Source of the DNA: Isachenkonia alkalipeptolytica
Lineage (GTDB): Bacteria > Bacillota > Clostridia > Peptostreptococcales > T1SED10-28
DNA length: 64,000 nucleotides
Direction of reading: 5' to 3'
NCBI RefSeq assembly: GCF_009910325.1
Contig: NZ_SUMG01000005.1
Coordinates: 62,001 to 126,000, forward strand
Position 1 is the stretch's first letter. Each line of letters starts with the position of its first letter. The translations under genes and the position numbers were made by a program. Below, piece after piece: positions 1 to 9,067 of the stretch. The notes under the pieces are model-generated. The model did no database searches and was not told where the DNA came from. It saw nothing but the letters and a program-made list of their open reading frames with translations.

Positions 1-172
1 GATGCCGGCCTTCGTATTCCCCATCTTCAAATGCGCTTATTTCAGGGTTTTGGATTTGAAGGTTTTCGATCTCTCTGTTATAATTAAGCAAGTCCAGATA
101 ATCCAATACAAAAGGACGTAGAACAATCAGCAGCACCAGGATGGTTGATGTAACTAGGATTCCCTTTTTCAC
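1..172 (-). CDS. FMN-binding domain protein, N-terminal fragment
   Basis: The first 57 codons of a gene run off the left edge. The start is GTG at 172, with GGAG 9 nt upstream. The product opens with KKG and a hydrophobic stretch of about 20 residues (roughly 4-22), which reads as a membrane anchor or signal segment. Around residue 50 comes FEDGEYEG, which resembles the DGxYxG opening of FMN-binding (FMN_bind) domains. The flavin attachment motif would lie beyond the edge, so the family call rests on this short stretch. A triple FMN-binding protein lies at the other end of the window. Confidence 0.55.
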   Translation of the reverse strand, partial: MKKGILVTSTILVLLIVLRPFVLDYLDLLNYNREIENLQIQNPEISAFEDGEYEGRH

Positions 173-352
173 AAATGATCATCTCCATTTTTTTGTTTTG
201 TTTATTTGTTTAATGGTACTTCTCTCTATAGTATAGCAGAAAACCTTTCTATTATTAACTGAAAAATATATAGCTACATCTTAACTGATAGATCAAAATA
301 AGTCGAAGCTGCCTCGTATTTAAAGAGGCTTTCTAACTAAGGAGGAATTTTT

Positions 353-1174
353 ATGTTTCAAGTGGCCGCAATACAATTAACCCCGATCATGCATGATGTG
401 GATGCCAACCTTAAGCGGGGAATCGATTTTATCCGAAAAGCCTCGGAAGAAAATGTGGATCTCATCGTTTTACCGGAGCTTTGGACTACGGGATATTATT
501 TATCGAGAAATGCCTTCAGCTTACTGGCGGAAACCCGGGAAGGACGAACCGTTTCCCTTATGCAGGAGGAAGCGAAAAAAGCCGATGCTTCCATCATCTG
601 TCCCTTTGTGGAAAAAGGGGAGGGGGACAATCTTCACATTTCCGTTGCCGTAATCGATAACGATGGCGAACTGCGGGGAATCGTCCGAAAAAGCATGCTT
701 TGGGGCCGGGAGGCGAAAATATTTTCCCCCGGGGAAGTGCAGTATCCGGTGTTTAAAACCAAAGTGGGCACCATCGGTATTCTCATCTGCTATGAAATGG
801 AGTTTCCGGAACCCAGCCGATTACTGGCCCTAGCCGGAGCGGAAATCATCGTCTGTCCTTCGGTTTGGTCCCTGGGCGCCTCCCACCGCTGGGATATTCA
901 ATTGCCCGCCCGTTCCCTGGATAATACGGTGTATGTGCTCGGAGTAAACACCGTGGGGAACCACAGCTGTGGAAAAAGCAAGTTGATCAGTCCCCTGGGG
1001 GACTTACTAGCAGAGGCCTCGGATAAAAAGGAAGAGTTGATGATTCGAGCCATCGATAAAGAGGCCCTATACTGGGCCCGGGAAGAAATTCCCTACCTCG
1101 AGGACTATCGAAACAAGCTGCACGATAAGCTTACCCCCGGTGGTGCAAAGAAGATTCCGGTACCGGAGTTGTAA
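353..1174 (+). CDS. Carbon-nitrogen hydrolase (nitrilase superfamily amidase)
   Basis: A 273-residue soluble enzyme of the nitrilase superfamily, which hydrolyses non-peptide C-N bonds of amides or nitriles. The catalytic triad is visible: Glu42 in VLPELW, Lys113 in VRKSMLW and Cys146 in ILICYEME. The length is typical for a single-domain member. AAGGAGG lies 7 nt before the ATG. The gene stands alone, convergent with the threonine dehydratase, and shares a bidirectional terminator with it. The substrate cannot be told from sequence; omega-amidase, aliphatic amidase and 5-aminopentanamidase-like activities are all possible. Confidence 0.9.
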   Translation: MFQVAAIQLTPIMHDVDANLKRGIDFIRKASEENVDLIVLPELWTTGYYLSRNAFSLLAETREGRTVSLMQEEAKKADASIICPFVEKGEGDNLHISVAVIDNDGELRGIVRKSMLWGREAKIFSPGEVQYPVFKTKVGTIGILICYEMEFPEPSRLLALAGAEIIVCPSVWSLGASHRWDIQLPARSLDNTVYVLGVNTVGNHSCGKSKLISPLGDLLAEASDKKEELMIRAIDKEALYWAREEIPYLEDYRNKLHDKLTPGGAKKIPVPEL

Positions 1175-1227
1175 AAAATTCCCTTGTCAGACCGGTAGCC
1201 CATCCGGTAAATGGTCCGAGGAATGGA

Positions 1228-1264
1228 AAAAGCTGTTGGAAGTTACCCTTCCAACAGCTTTTTT
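1228..1264. terminator. Bidirectional intrinsic terminator
   Basis: A perfect 13-bp stem (1230-1242 with 1248-1260) closes a 5-nt loop and is flanked by A and T runs, so it can stop transcription from both sides. The stop codon of the threonine dehydratase sits in the loop. Confidence 0.9.
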
Positions 1265-2196
1265 AATAGGCGCTCATCCAGATTCCCTCCGGACACCACC
1301 ACCGCAATTTCTTTTCCCGGTATCCTTTCTCCCTGTTCCATAAGAGCGGCCACCCCTACGGCCCCGGAAGGTTCCGACACCACTTTTTCCTTTGTTACCA
1401 GATGCTTCGTGGCTTTCTTGATGGCCTTTTCCGACACCACGATAATATCATCAATAGCACTTTTCGAAAGCTCATAGGGAATCCTTCCTACGCCTCCCAC
1501 TAAGGCATCACAAATACTGGGATCCGTAGGATATTCCTCATAAAACACGCCTTCCTTCATGGCCGCGTCCATCGCCGGACACGCTTCCGTTTGCACACCG
1601 ATTACCTTAATATTCGGATTGATGGCCTTCACTGCGATACTGATCCCCGTAATCATGCCACCACCGCCGATGGGCACAAGGATGGTATCCATTCCCCGAT
1701 GGTCTTCTAGGATCTCTAAACCCATGGTCCCCTGTCCGGAGATTACATCCTCATCGGAACAGGCATCAATATAGGTCAGCCCCTCCTGTTCAATCAATCC
1801 CTTGGCATAGCCGTTGGCCGCATCAAAGTTCTCCCCTTTTTGGATCACCCGGGCCCCATAATAACGGATTTTTTCCACCTTGGACTCCGGTGTGGACTCC
1901 GGTACCACCACGGTTGCCTTCACGTCTTTGAGGATGGCGCTGGCATAGCTTACCCCGCTTCCGTGATTCCCCGAGGATACAGTAATCACTCCCCGCTGCT
2001 TTTCTTCTTCCGTAAGATTCATCATTTTGCTGAGGGCTCCCCGAATTTTAAAGCTTTTCAGTTTCTGTTGGGCCTCTAATTTCAAGTACACCTGCCGGTT
2101 CTCATGGCTCAAATACATGGAGTGCTCCAGCGGGGTATGGTAAATCCCCTTTTCAATTCGTTTTTTTGCTGCAAGAACGCTGTGATAGGTAATCAT
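1243..2196 (-). CDS. Threonine/serine dehydratase, catabolic type
   Basis: A 317-residue fold-type II PLP enzyme that deaminates threonine (to 2-oxobutyrate and ammonia) or serine. The PLP lysine is Lys50 in SFKIRGA, followed by SSGNHG and the phosphate-binding loop PIGGGGM. It has no C-terminal ACT domain and is near the length of catabolic TdcB-type enzymes, which argues for degradation over isoleucine synthesis. Its start overlaps the end of the upstream membrane-protein gene by 4 nt, suggesting translational coupling. EutB-like dehydratases or serine racemase belong to the same family and are possible alternatives. Confidence 0.88.
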   Translation of the reverse strand: MITYHSVLAAKKRIEKGIYHTPLEHSMYLSHENRQVYLKLEAQQKLKSFKIRGALSKMMNLTEEEKQRGVITVSSGNHGSGVSYASAILKDVKATVVVPESTPESKVEKIRYYGARVIQKGENFDAANGYAKGLIEQEGLTYIDACSDEDVISGQGTMGLEILEDHRGMDTILVPIGGGGMITGISIAVKAINPNIKVIGVQTEACPAMDAAMKEGVFYEEYPTDPSICDALVGGVGRIPYELSKSAIDDIIVVSEKAIKKATKHLVTKEKVVSEPSGAVGVAALMEQGERIPGKEIAVVVSGGNLDERLLKKLLEG

Positions 2197-2912
2197 GATC
2201 CTTCCTCCTTTTCTATATCGGCTATGCGAAATAAATCCTCCAAGTCTCGAAGATCTTCTCTTTCCACATCCAATATCACTTTTTTCGGCTCTTTAAAGGA
2301 TTCCCAGAAACGGATTTTGGGTTCTCCCGCGTAAACCCATAGGATATCGGTGGCCTCCTTGGGCCGATGCCTTATTTTATAATGGCTGATCTTTGCTATT
2401 TTTCGCTTCCCTTCAAAGGTGTACAGCCCCTTTTCCGTCAAGCGGTTTTTCCGGTTGCCCCGGTACAGGCTTTGAAAAAAAAGCCCCAAATGAATAAACA
2501 AAATCCCTGTTTCCATAAGCCCCTGTCCTAAGAAACGGTTCAGTTCCCTTGTTATGTACCACTTATCTACTTCCTCTTTTTCATAGTCTTCCAGTATTTC
2601 CAGGGTCTCCTCCACTTTATACAGCTCAATCCAGTGATCGATTTTTTCCTCTTCGATTAAAGGCTCCGCCGCTCGGCTTATGGTGGTGTACAGAATTAGC
2701 CCTTGCATAATCATTAGAAAGCTTAGAAATATGGCTGAGGTTTTAGCCGAATTCCAACCCTCACTTTTTCTGGACGCCAGGGTTTCTTCCAAGTTAAAAT
2801 GACTTTTCGCCACCTCGTAAAGTAAATTCCCCCATACCCCCAGGGCGATCACTGCCAAGAGTAGGCTTCCCCATACAAGGAAACTTTCGTTGTTTGCCCA
2901 GGCTGAACCCAT
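2193..2912 (-). CDS. Membrane protein of unknown function
   Basis: A 239-residue protein with three likely membrane segments (about residues 10-32, 55-77 and 130-150) and a charged C-terminal domain of about 80 residues that looks like a small cytoplasmic beta-rich domain (YTFEGKRKIAKISHYKI). The layout recalls DUF5673/YcxB-like proteins, but I do not firmly recognise it. GGGGAGGGG lies 5 nt before the ATG. The gene overlaps the downstream threonine dehydratase by 4 nt, so the two are probably cotranscribed. No promoter is obvious between the upstream terminator and this start. Confidence 0.75.
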   Translation of the reverse strand: MGSAWANNESFLVWGSLLLAVIALGVWGNLLYEVAKSHFNLEETLASRKSEGWNSAKTSAIFLSFLMIMQGLILYTTISRAAEPLIEEEKIDHWIELYKVEETLEILEDYEKEEVDKWYITRELNRFLGQGLMETGILFIHLGLFFQSLYRGNRKNRLTEKGLYTFEGKRKIAKISHYKIRHRPKEATDILWVYAGEPKIRFWESFKEPKKVILDVEREDLRDLEDLFRIADIEKEEGS

Positions 2913-2927
2913 TAAATCCCCTCCCCA

Positions 2928-2959
2928 TAAAAAAACTCAGCATCGATTAAATGCTGAGT
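2928..2959 (-). terminator. Terminator after the DUF2325 gene
   Basis: A perfect 9-bp stem (2935-2943 with 2951-2959) is followed on the minus strand by a T7 run. It separates the Fur-box gene from the membrane-protein/dehydratase pair. Confidence 0.85.
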
Positions 2960-3006
2960 CTATTCTATCATTTTTTTAGAAAAATCGAAAGGTTCTGCCT
3001 CTCCTT

Positions 3007-3330
3007 CTAGCTTGCCATGATGTTGCCGTTGCAAACATTTTTAAGTTTACAGCTGTTACATCGTTCCAGTTGCACATGCAGGTCACTGATGGCTCTTTTA
3101 GAGAATACACAGGGGATCTTTTGCTGCTTTGCCTGTTCCTTGATAATGCTTGCGATATTGTGTTCCAGGTAATCATAAAAGAGAATAATCATATCCGCAT
3201 CCTTTGGAATTTTTGCCTTTCGCAGTTTTTTCTTGCGTCCCGTCCAGTGTATTTGTTTGTCGATCCCCTGACATCGCAGGGTTTCCGGTATGTTTCCCAA
3301 CTGGTCTCCGCCAACTAATAATGCCGTCAT
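3007..3330 (-). CDS. DUF2325 domain protein
   Basis: A 107-residue protein matching DUF2325 in its typical landmarks: VGGDQLGNIP at the N-terminus, IHWTGRK, then a Rossmann-like ILFYDYLEHN and VFSKRAISDL. The C-terminus ends in a compact cysteine cluster (CNSCKLKNVC) that could bind a metal or an Fe-S centre. TAGGAGG precedes the ATG. The gene is monocistronic and its consensus promoter is overlapped by a Fur box, so expression should rise in iron starvation. The biochemical role of DUF2325 is not established; an iron-related role here is inferred from the operator and the cysteines. Confidence 0.85.
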   Translation of the reverse strand: MTALLVGGDQLGNIPETLRCQGIDKQIHWTGRKKKLRKAKIPKDADMIILFYDYLEHNIASIIKEQAKQQKIPCVFSKRAISDLHVQLERCNSCKLKNVCNGNIMAS

Positions 3331-3411
3331 AATAAACGCCTCCTAATTTATTTAGATTTGATCTATAAGCTCTTTAGTTTACTATCGAGGGATATCCATT
3401 AATATTCATTG

Positions 3412-3456
3412 ATAACGATTATCATTATTATATAATTTGTCGGCGGCACTGTCAAG
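3412..3456 (-). promoter_or_regulatory. Sigma-A promoter overlapped by a Fur box
   Basis: On the minus strand, TTGACA (3456-3451) and TATAAT (3433-3428) are separated by exactly 17 bp, a full consensus promoter. A 19-bp site at 3412-3430 matches 17 of 19 positions of the Fur box consensus and overlaps the -10 element, the expected geometry for iron-dependent repression of the DUF2325 gene. Confidence 0.88.
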
Positions 3457-3525
3457 GGGTTTTTAGCTATTTTTTGAAAATTTAAAATTTCCATAGATAC
3501 ATACAAAGGGCGCCGGTTCCTTCAG

Positions 3526-4818
3526 CTAAACCTTCCCCTGTAAATGCTTTGGCAAAGCCTCTCCTCGCAGCAAATCTTCGTAGGTCTCTCTTTTAACAAT
3601 AATATTGGACTGATCCCCTGAAATCAGCACCACCGCCGGCTTGGGGATTTTGTTGTAGTTGTTGGCCATGGAGTAATTATATGCCCCGGTATTTTTTACC
3701 GCTAAAATATCCCCGGCGGTTAATTTCGGCACCGGTAAATCCCAGATTAAAATATCGCCGGATTCACAGCACTTCCCCGCAATGGTTGCCCGGTAAGTTT
3801 TTTCTTTCTCCGCTTTATTGGCAATAATTCCATCGTACTTCGCTCCATATAAGGCCGGACGGGGATTGTCGGGAAATCCCCCATCCACACTGGCATAGGT
3901 TCGAACCCCGGGAATTTCTTTGATGGCTCCAATGGTATAAAGGGTGATCCCCGCTTCCCCCACAATCCACCGCCCCGGTTCAATGATGATTTTCGGAATC
4001 GGCAGGGTAAACTCTTTAAAAATTCTTTCCACACTGTGCATAATCACCTCAGTAAAAAAGGATAAGGGCTTTGTTTTTTCATCCCCGCGGTACTGGATGC
4101 CAAAGCCGCCCCCCACATTTAGCTCCTCTAAAACCATTCCCTGATTTGTTTTCAGCTCCTTCGCCAGTTTCCCGATGATCTCAATGGCCCCTTCATAAAT
4201 ATGATTTTCAAAAAGCTGGGAGCCGATATGAAAGTGGAATCCCCGAAGGCTAAGCATGGAAGACTTTTGTACTTTTTCAACAAGCTCCTTCAAGGTTTCA
4301 ATTTCCAGGGGGATTCCGAACTTGGAATCTTTTTGCCCGGTCATAATGTACTTATGGGTTTTTCCTTCAATGGATGGGGTGATTCGAAACAGACAGTGCA
4401 CCACCTTCCCCTTTTCCTTTGCCAGGGATTCAATCATCGGGATTTCCTCTTGATGGTCCACAACGATTCGTCCCACCCCAAAATCTATGGCCATTTCCAA
4501 TTCTTCAAAGGATTTGTTATTGCCGTGAAAAATCACTCTTTCCATGGGAAAGGCCGCTTCCCTTGCGGTAAAAAGTTCCCCGCCGGAAACCACATCCAGA
4601 CCCAGTCCCTCCCTTTCAATAATCTTACACATGGCTTTGGTTAAAAAGGCTTTACTGGCATAGACCGCCTGGGTGTTGGGGTATACCTTGAGAAAGGTCT
4701 CCCGGACTTCCCTGCATTTATCCCGAAGGATGTCTTCCGAAAGGACATATAAAGGGGTTCCGTATTTTTTAGCCAACTCCACCGTATCAAATTCTTGAAA
4801 AACATAATTAGTTCCCAT
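3526..4818 (-). CDS. lysA: Diaminopimelate decarboxylase
   Basis: A 430-residue fold-type III PLP enzyme that decarboxylates meso-diaminopimelate to lysine. The PLP lysine is in AVYASKAF (near residue 56), followed by HIGSQL, GGGFGI, EPGRW and the catalytic cysteine region GKCCESGD. The length is normal for LysA. Two start codons are possible at 4824 and 4818. AGGAGG is only 1-2 nt from the first but 7 nt from the second, so 4818 is preferred. The gene is monocistronic and divergent from pepA. A plausible extended -10 (TGCTATGAT, around 4848-4856) precedes it. Confidence 0.93.
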   Translation of the reverse strand: MGTNYVFQEFDTVELAKKYGTPLYVLSEDILRDKCREVRETFLKVYPNTQAVYASKAFLTKAMCKIIEREGLGLDVVSGGELFTAREAAFPMERVIFHGNNKSFEELEMAIDFGVGRIVVDHQEEIPMIESLAKEKGKVVHCLFRITPSIEGKTHKYIMTGQKDSKFGIPLEIETLKELVEKVQKSSMLSLRGFHFHIGSQLFENHIYEGAIEIIGKLAKELKTNQGMVLEELNVGGGFGIQYRGDEKTKPLSFFTEVIMHSVERIFKEFTLPIPKIIIEPGRWIVGEAGITLYTIGAIKEIPGVRTYASVDGGFPDNPRPALYGAKYDGIIANKAEKEKTYRATIAGKCCESGDILIWDLPVPKLTAGDILAVKNTGAYNYSMANNYNKIPKPAVVLISGDQSNIIVKRETYEDLLRGEALPKHLQGKV

Positions 4819-4975
4819 GATCATTCCTCCTGAAATTTCTTTCTACTATCATAGCATATTTGTCGGCTCTTTTATTGATAAAATTGATTCCCTGTGATAA
4901 CTTTTCCTCTTCTAGGGTAATAACAGAGTAGGGAAACTTAAAGTATGAAATTCTAATAAATAAGGAGCGATGATG

Positions 4976-6481
4976 ATGAATATATCACTGAAAGGACTTA
5001 GTATTTTACGAGAAACCAAGGCCCTGCTTTTGCCGGTTTTTGAAAAGGAAGGCATTCACGGAGAATCCTACCCTTCCAATCTCAAGGAGGTTTTAGAAAA
5101 GAAAGCGGCTCGCAAACCCTTTGAGGGAAAAAAAGACACCCTCAGTCTGCTTTCCTTCTATGAGGAGGAGCTTCCCGAAACACTGATTTTGGTGGGTTTA
5201 GGTAAAAAAGAGGATTTTTCTTTGGAAACGCTTTCCTCCAGCCTTGCCAAGGGATTTCAAAAAGCCAAGTCGGAAAAAGCCTCTTCCCTTACTTTGGATC
5301 TTACGGTTTTAGAAGAATTATTCCCCTTCGAGAAGATTCTTCCCGTGGTAGGCAAAACCTTTACCTTAGCGAATTATGAATTTGTAAAATATCAAAAAGA
5401 AAAAGAAGGGGAAAATGAAAAAAAATCCAAGGAGGTTTTGCAGGATGTCTTTTTATTCTCTAAGGATGAAGAACAACTGCTGCTTCTGGAGAGTCTCCTT
5501 GCGGAAGGCATTCACGAAGGGCTCAGCACCTGTATTGCCCGAGATTTGGTCAATGAGCCGGCCAACGTAATCAATCCCGACAGCCTTGCCAAGGTTGCCC
5601 AACACCAAGGAGAAATCTTCGGATTTTCCGTTACCGTAAAGAATGAAAAAGAAATTGAAGATTTGGGTATGGAAGCGCTTCTGACCGTGGGTCGAGGCTC
5701 CAATAACCCTCCAAAACTGATCGTCATGAAGTACCACGGCAACGGTGACAGCGATGAAGTTTACGGACTGATCGGAAAAGGACTTACCTATGACTCCGGG
5801 GGCTATTCCCTTAAGCCCACGGATGGCATGTTGACCATGAAAATGGATATGGGTGGCTCCGCTGCGGTAATCGGTGCCATGGCCGCCATCGCAAAACAAG
5901 GGCTTAAAGTAAACGTTACCGCCGTGGTTGCCGCCTGCGAAAACATGATTTCCGGCGACGCCTTTCGACCGGGGGATGTAATCGGTTCCATGGCGGGAAA
6001 AACCATCGAAGTAACCAACACCGATGCCGAAGGTCGCCTCACCCTGGCAGATGCTGTAACCTACGCGATCGAAAAGGAAGGGGCTACCAAAATCATTGAT
6101 ATCGCCACCCTGACTGGGGCTGCCTTAGTGGCTATGGGTAAGGACATCACCCCATACCTTTCCACGGATGATGACATGAGCAGGGATTTAGAGAAGGCTT
6201 CGGAAAATGCTTTAGAAAAAGTCTGGCGCCTTCCGGCAGAAAAAAGTTATTTGGATCTGTTGAAATCTGATATTGCCGACATTAAGAATTCCGGTCCCCG
6301 TTTAGCGGGAACCATCACCGCCGGTTTATTTGTTCAGTCCTTTGCCAAGGATGTACCCTGGATGCACTTAGACATCGCCGGTACCGCCTGGACAGATAAG
6401 AAAAAAGACCTTTGCCCCATTGGGGGAACCGGTTCCGGAGCAAGCCTTTTATATCATTACTTTAAATTGTTGAGTCAGTAA
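4976..6481 (+). CDS. pepA: Leucyl aminopeptidase (family M17)
   Basis: A cytosol aminopeptidase of 501 residues that releases N-terminal amino acids from peptides, normally as a hexamer with two metal ions. The M17 signature NTDAEGR is present, as is the metal-binding segment GKGLTYDSGGYSLK with the catalytic lysines. The N-terminal third is the poorly conserved accessory domain. Three consecutive ATG codons start at 4970; AAGGAG at 4962-4967 is best spaced (8 nt) for the third, at 4976. It fits a peptide-using anaerobe. A bidirectional terminator follows. Confidence 0.93.
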   Translation: MNISLKGLSILRETKALLLPVFEKEGIHGESYPSNLKEVLEKKAARKPFEGKKDTLSLLSFYEEELPETLILVGLGKKEDFSLETLSSSLAKGFQKAKSEKASSLTLDLTVLEELFPFEKILPVVGKTFTLANYEFVKYQKEKEGENEKKSKEVLQDVFLFSKDEEQLLLLESLLAEGIHEGLSTCIARDLVNEPANVINPDSLAKVAQHQGEIFGFSVTVKNEKEIEDLGMEALLTVGRGSNNPPKLIVMKYHGNGDSDEVYGLIGKGLTYDSGGYSLKPTDGMLTMKMDMGGSAAVIGAMAAIAKQGLKVNVTAVVAACENMISGDAFRPGDVIGSMAGKTIEVTNTDAEGRLTLADAVTYAIEKEGATKIIDIATLTGAALVAMGKDITPYLSTDDDMSRDLEKASENALEKVWRLPAEKSYLDLLKSDIADIKNSGPRLAGTITAGLFVQSFAKDVPWMHLDIAGTAWTDKKKDLCPIGGTGSGASLLYHYFKLLSQ

Positions 6482-6510
6482 AATAACCGTTAACCCATGA
6501 CTTACCCGCA

Positions 6511-6546
6511 AAAACACCCCCGTCTTTTTAAGACGGGGGTGTTTTT
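6511..6546. terminator. Bidirectional terminator between pepA and the HAD gene
   Basis: A G/C-rich perfect stem of about 14 bp with a short T-rich loop, flanked by A and T runs, sits between two convergent genes. Confidence 0.92.
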
Positions 6547-6624
6547 ATATTGGAATTTTTAATTTGAGTTTTTTATAATTTTTGTTTTCTTCAGTGCTGA
6601 CCCTTCCTTAAGGGGAAGATCCTT

Positions 6625-7278
6625 TTATAAATAGTTTTTCAGCTCTTGAATATCCCCAATCAATAAATCCCCTTCTTCCAACTCTTCCTCCGTCCCGTAT
6701 CCGTAGGTGCAGCCGATGGTTGGAATCTGATTTTTCACCCCGGCATCGATATCCTTTTTACGATCCCCGATCATCAGATGCTGTTTCGGGAAACGATCCA
6801 GAACCTTCCCCAGGATTTCGTGCTTCGGGATATAGCCGAAGGCCTCCGCGGTAAAAAATTCCTCAAAGACCTCCTCTAAGGGAAAGGCCCTTTGGGCATT
6901 TCTTAAATAGTTGTCTCCGCAGTTGCTTAAAAAAACCAAACGGTATCCTTTGTTTTTCAAATACCGTAAGGTCTCCAGGGTGCCCGGATAAAGCTCCGCC
7001 TTTCCCCTGCGGATCAAGGCTTCCATCTCCCGGCCGAGAATGCTCCCCGCCTGATTTTGAATGGCTTTGGGAAGCTCGGGCATGTAGGCCTCCCACATTT
7101 CCTCCCGGATAAGGCCGAGAAACCGGGTCACTTCCTGATCGGAAAGATCTTTTTCTTTCAGATATCCTTCATCGATTAGAAATTCCTGGGCCCTTCGAAA
7201 GGCAGGGATATATATTTTTTCACTAAAATGAAGGGTTCCGTCATAGTCAAAGAACAGGGTTTTGATATTTTTAAACAT
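6625..7278 (-). CDS. HAD-family phosphatase next to the riboflavin operon
   Basis: A 217-residue haloacid dehalogenase-type hydrolase. Motif I is FFDYDGTL (nucleophile Asp11, Asp13), motif II is FLSNCGD, the conserved lysine is in GYIPKHE, and motif IV is MIGDRKKDIDAG, giving a subfamily I layout with an inserted alpha-helical cap. It starts 54 nt after ribH on the same strand with no convincing terminator between them, so it may belong to the riboflavin operon. The dephosphorylation of the pyrimidine intermediate of riboflavin synthesis is done by HAD enzymes in other bacteria. That role here is inference from position; phosphoglycolate phosphatase is an alternative. Confidence 0.85.
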   Translation of the reverse strand: MFKNIKTLFFDYDGTLHFSEKIYIPAFRRAQEFLIDEGYLKEKDLSDQEVTRFLGLIREEMWEAYMPELPKAIQNQAGSILGREMEALIRRGKAELYPGTLETLRYLKNKGYRLVFLSNCGDNYLRNAQRAFPLEEVFEEFFTAEAFGYIPKHEILGKVLDRFPKQHLMIGDRKKDIDAGVKNQIPTIGCTYGYGTEEELEEGDLLIGDIQELKNYL

Positions 7279-7332
7279 GGTTGTTCCTCCCGTCTAAGAT
7301 TTTTTCCCGGGATTTTAGAAAAAACGGGAAGC

Positions 7333-7797
7333 TTAGGATAGTTCCCCTAACAGATTGGCCATTTCAATCGCTGTCATGGCAGCATCAAAGCCTTTATTCC
7401 CGGCCTTGGTGCCTGCCCGTTCAATAGCCTGCTCGATGGTATCCGTGGTCAGGACACCGAAAATAATGGGAACGCCGGTATCTAGGGAGGCGTTGGCAAT
7501 CCCTTTGGAAACTTCACTGGATACATAATCAAAATGGGGGGTGGCTCCACGGATCACGGCACCGAGACAAATCACCCCGTCATACTTTTCGCTTTTCGCC
7601 AGTTTCTTAGCCACAAGAGGCATTTCAAAAGCCCCCGGGGACCAGACAATTTCCACGTTTTCATCCTTTGCCCCATGTCTTTTTAAGGCGTCTAAGGCTC
7701 CGGAGAGGAGTTTCCCTCCGATAAATTCATTAAACCGTCCCACCACAATGGCAAATTTTTGATCTTGTACAATCAGTTGTCCTTCATAGGTTTTCAT
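7333..7797 (-). CDS. ribH: 6,7-dimethyl-8-ribityllumazine synthase
   Basis: A 154-residue lumazine synthase, the usual length. It condenses 5-amino-6-ribitylaminouracil with 3,4-dihydroxy-2-butanone 4-phosphate. Family landmarks are [32 protein letters not shown] with the catalytic histidine, and [11 protein letters not shown]. It is the last classic rib gene, starting 1 nt after the ribBA stop, so the two are translationally coupled. It is controlled by the FMN riboswitch upstream of ribD. Confidence 0.97.
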   Translation of the reverse strand: MKTYEGQLIVQDQKFAIVVGRFNEFIGGKLLSGALDALKRHGAKDENVEIVWSPGAFEMPLVAKKLAKSEKYDGVICLGAVIRGATPHFDYVSSEVSKGIANASLDTGVPIIFGVLTTDTIEQAIERAGTKAGNKGFDAAMTAIEMANLLGELS

Positions 7798-7798
7798 A

Positions 7799-9025
7799 TT
7801 ATTTTTCCTCCTTCTGATCTTTTTTAGGATAATGGGTCATATGTTCCATCTTTTCCTGCTTGGTGTGTAAATAAAAGGCATTTTCGTCATGGGCATCCAT
7901 CTCAATAGAGACCCTTTCCACAATTTCAATACCATAACCGGAAAGCCCGTGGATCTTTTTCGGATTGTTCGTCATCAATCGGATTTTTTTCAAGCCTAAA
8001 TCCTTTAAAATTTGAGCACCGATTCCATATTCCCGTAAATCATCGGGAAATCCTAAGGCCCTGTTGGCTTCCACGGTATCCATACCCTGATCCTGTAATT
8101 CATAGGCTCTCAGTTTATTGATCAATCCGATCCCTCTGCCTTCCTGGCGCATATACACCAGTACGCCTCTGCCTTCTTTTTCAATGGTCTCCATGGCTTT
8201 ATTGAACTGATCTCCACAATCGCAACGAAGAGAGCCAAAAGCGTCACCGGTCAAACACTCGGAGTGCACCCGAACCAACACCGGTTCTCCATCGGAAACC
8301 TCCCCTTTTACTAAAGCTACATGATGTTCTCCGTTCAGGGCGTTAATATAGCCATAAACTTTAAAATGTCCGTGCTCCGTAGGCATATCCGCTACGGTCA
8401 TGCGGTTTACCAGGGTTTCACTTTTGCTTCGGTAAGCAATCAAATCCGCTATGGTGATTAGTTTTAAGTCATGTTTTTTCACATACTCGGTCAGCTCCGG
8501 TACCCTGGCCATGGTGCCGTCTTCATTCATGATTTCACAAATCACTCCGGCGGGTTTCAACCCTGCCAGTCTTGCCAGGTCCACCGCCGCTTCAGTATGG
8601 CCGGCCCGTTTTAAAACCCCGCCTTCCTTTGCTCCTAAGGGGAAAATATGCCCCGGTTTGTTAAAATCCAAGGGTTTGGCCTCAGGGTCCACCAGCCGTT
8701 GTATGGTCATGGCCCTTTCCGATGCGGAAATCCCCGTGGTGGTGTTTTTTTCATCCACGGATACGGTAAAGGCGGTTTCATTAGGGTCGGTACTGTTGGT
8801 GACCATGGGCAGGATATCCAGCTCTCTCAATCGCTGTTTTTCCATGGGAACGCAGATCAGCCCCCGGCCATAGGTGGCCATGAAGTTCACCTGTTCCGTG
8901 GTGGCTTTTTCCGCCGCCATCAACAAGTCCCCTTCGTTCTCCCGGTTTTCATCGTCCACCACTACGACCATTTTTCCATTTTTAATATCTTCAATTGCCT
9001 CTTCCACGGTATTGAATATCGTCAT
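7799..9025 (-). CDS. ribBA: Bifunctional DHBP synthase / GTP cyclohydrolase II
   Basis: A 408-residue fusion of two riboflavin-pathway enzymes. The N-terminal half (about 1-200) is 3,4-dihydroxy-2-butanone 4-phosphate synthase with [10 protein letters not shown] and RAGHTEA. The C-terminal half is GTP cyclohydrolase II with the zinc site [15 protein letters not shown] and the MRQEGRGIG loop. ATG codons lie at 9034, 9031 and 9025; AAAGG abuts the first but is 9 nt from the last, so MTIFNT (9025) is preferred. It lies between ribE and ribH in the riboswitch-controlled operon. Confidence 0.96.
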   Translation of the reverse strand: MTIFNTVEEAIEDIKNGKMVVVVDDENRENEGDLLMAAEKATTEQVNFMATYGRGLICVPMEKQRLRELDILPMVTNSTDPNETAFTVSVDEKNTTTGISASERAMTIQRLVDPEAKPLDFNKPGHIFPLGAKEGGVLKRAGHTEAAVDLARLAGLKPAGVICEIMNEDGTMARVPELTEYVKKHDLKLITIADLIAYRSKSETLVNRMTVADMPTEHGHFKVYGYINALNGEHHVALVKGEVSDGEPVLVRVHSECLTGDAFGSLRCDCGDQFNKAMETIEKEGRGVLVYMRQEGRGIGLINKLRAYELQDQGMDTVEANRALGFPDDLREYGIGAQILKDLGLKKIRLMTNNPKKIHGLSGYGIEIVERVSIEMDAHDENAFYLHTKQEKMEHMTHYPKKDQKEEK

Positions 9026-9067
9026 GTTCATCATCCTTTATCTGTTTTAGATTTTTGTTTCCCGCAA

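Noticed and set aside
300-335. Terminator or attenuator before the nitrilase gene
   Set aside because: Only a 5-bp GCCTC/GAGGC stem with a three-T tail; too weak to call.
7279-7332. Terminator between ribH and the HAD gene
   Set aside because: A 6-bp TTCCCG/CGGGAA stem exists but is followed by A residues on the transcribed strand, not a T tract.
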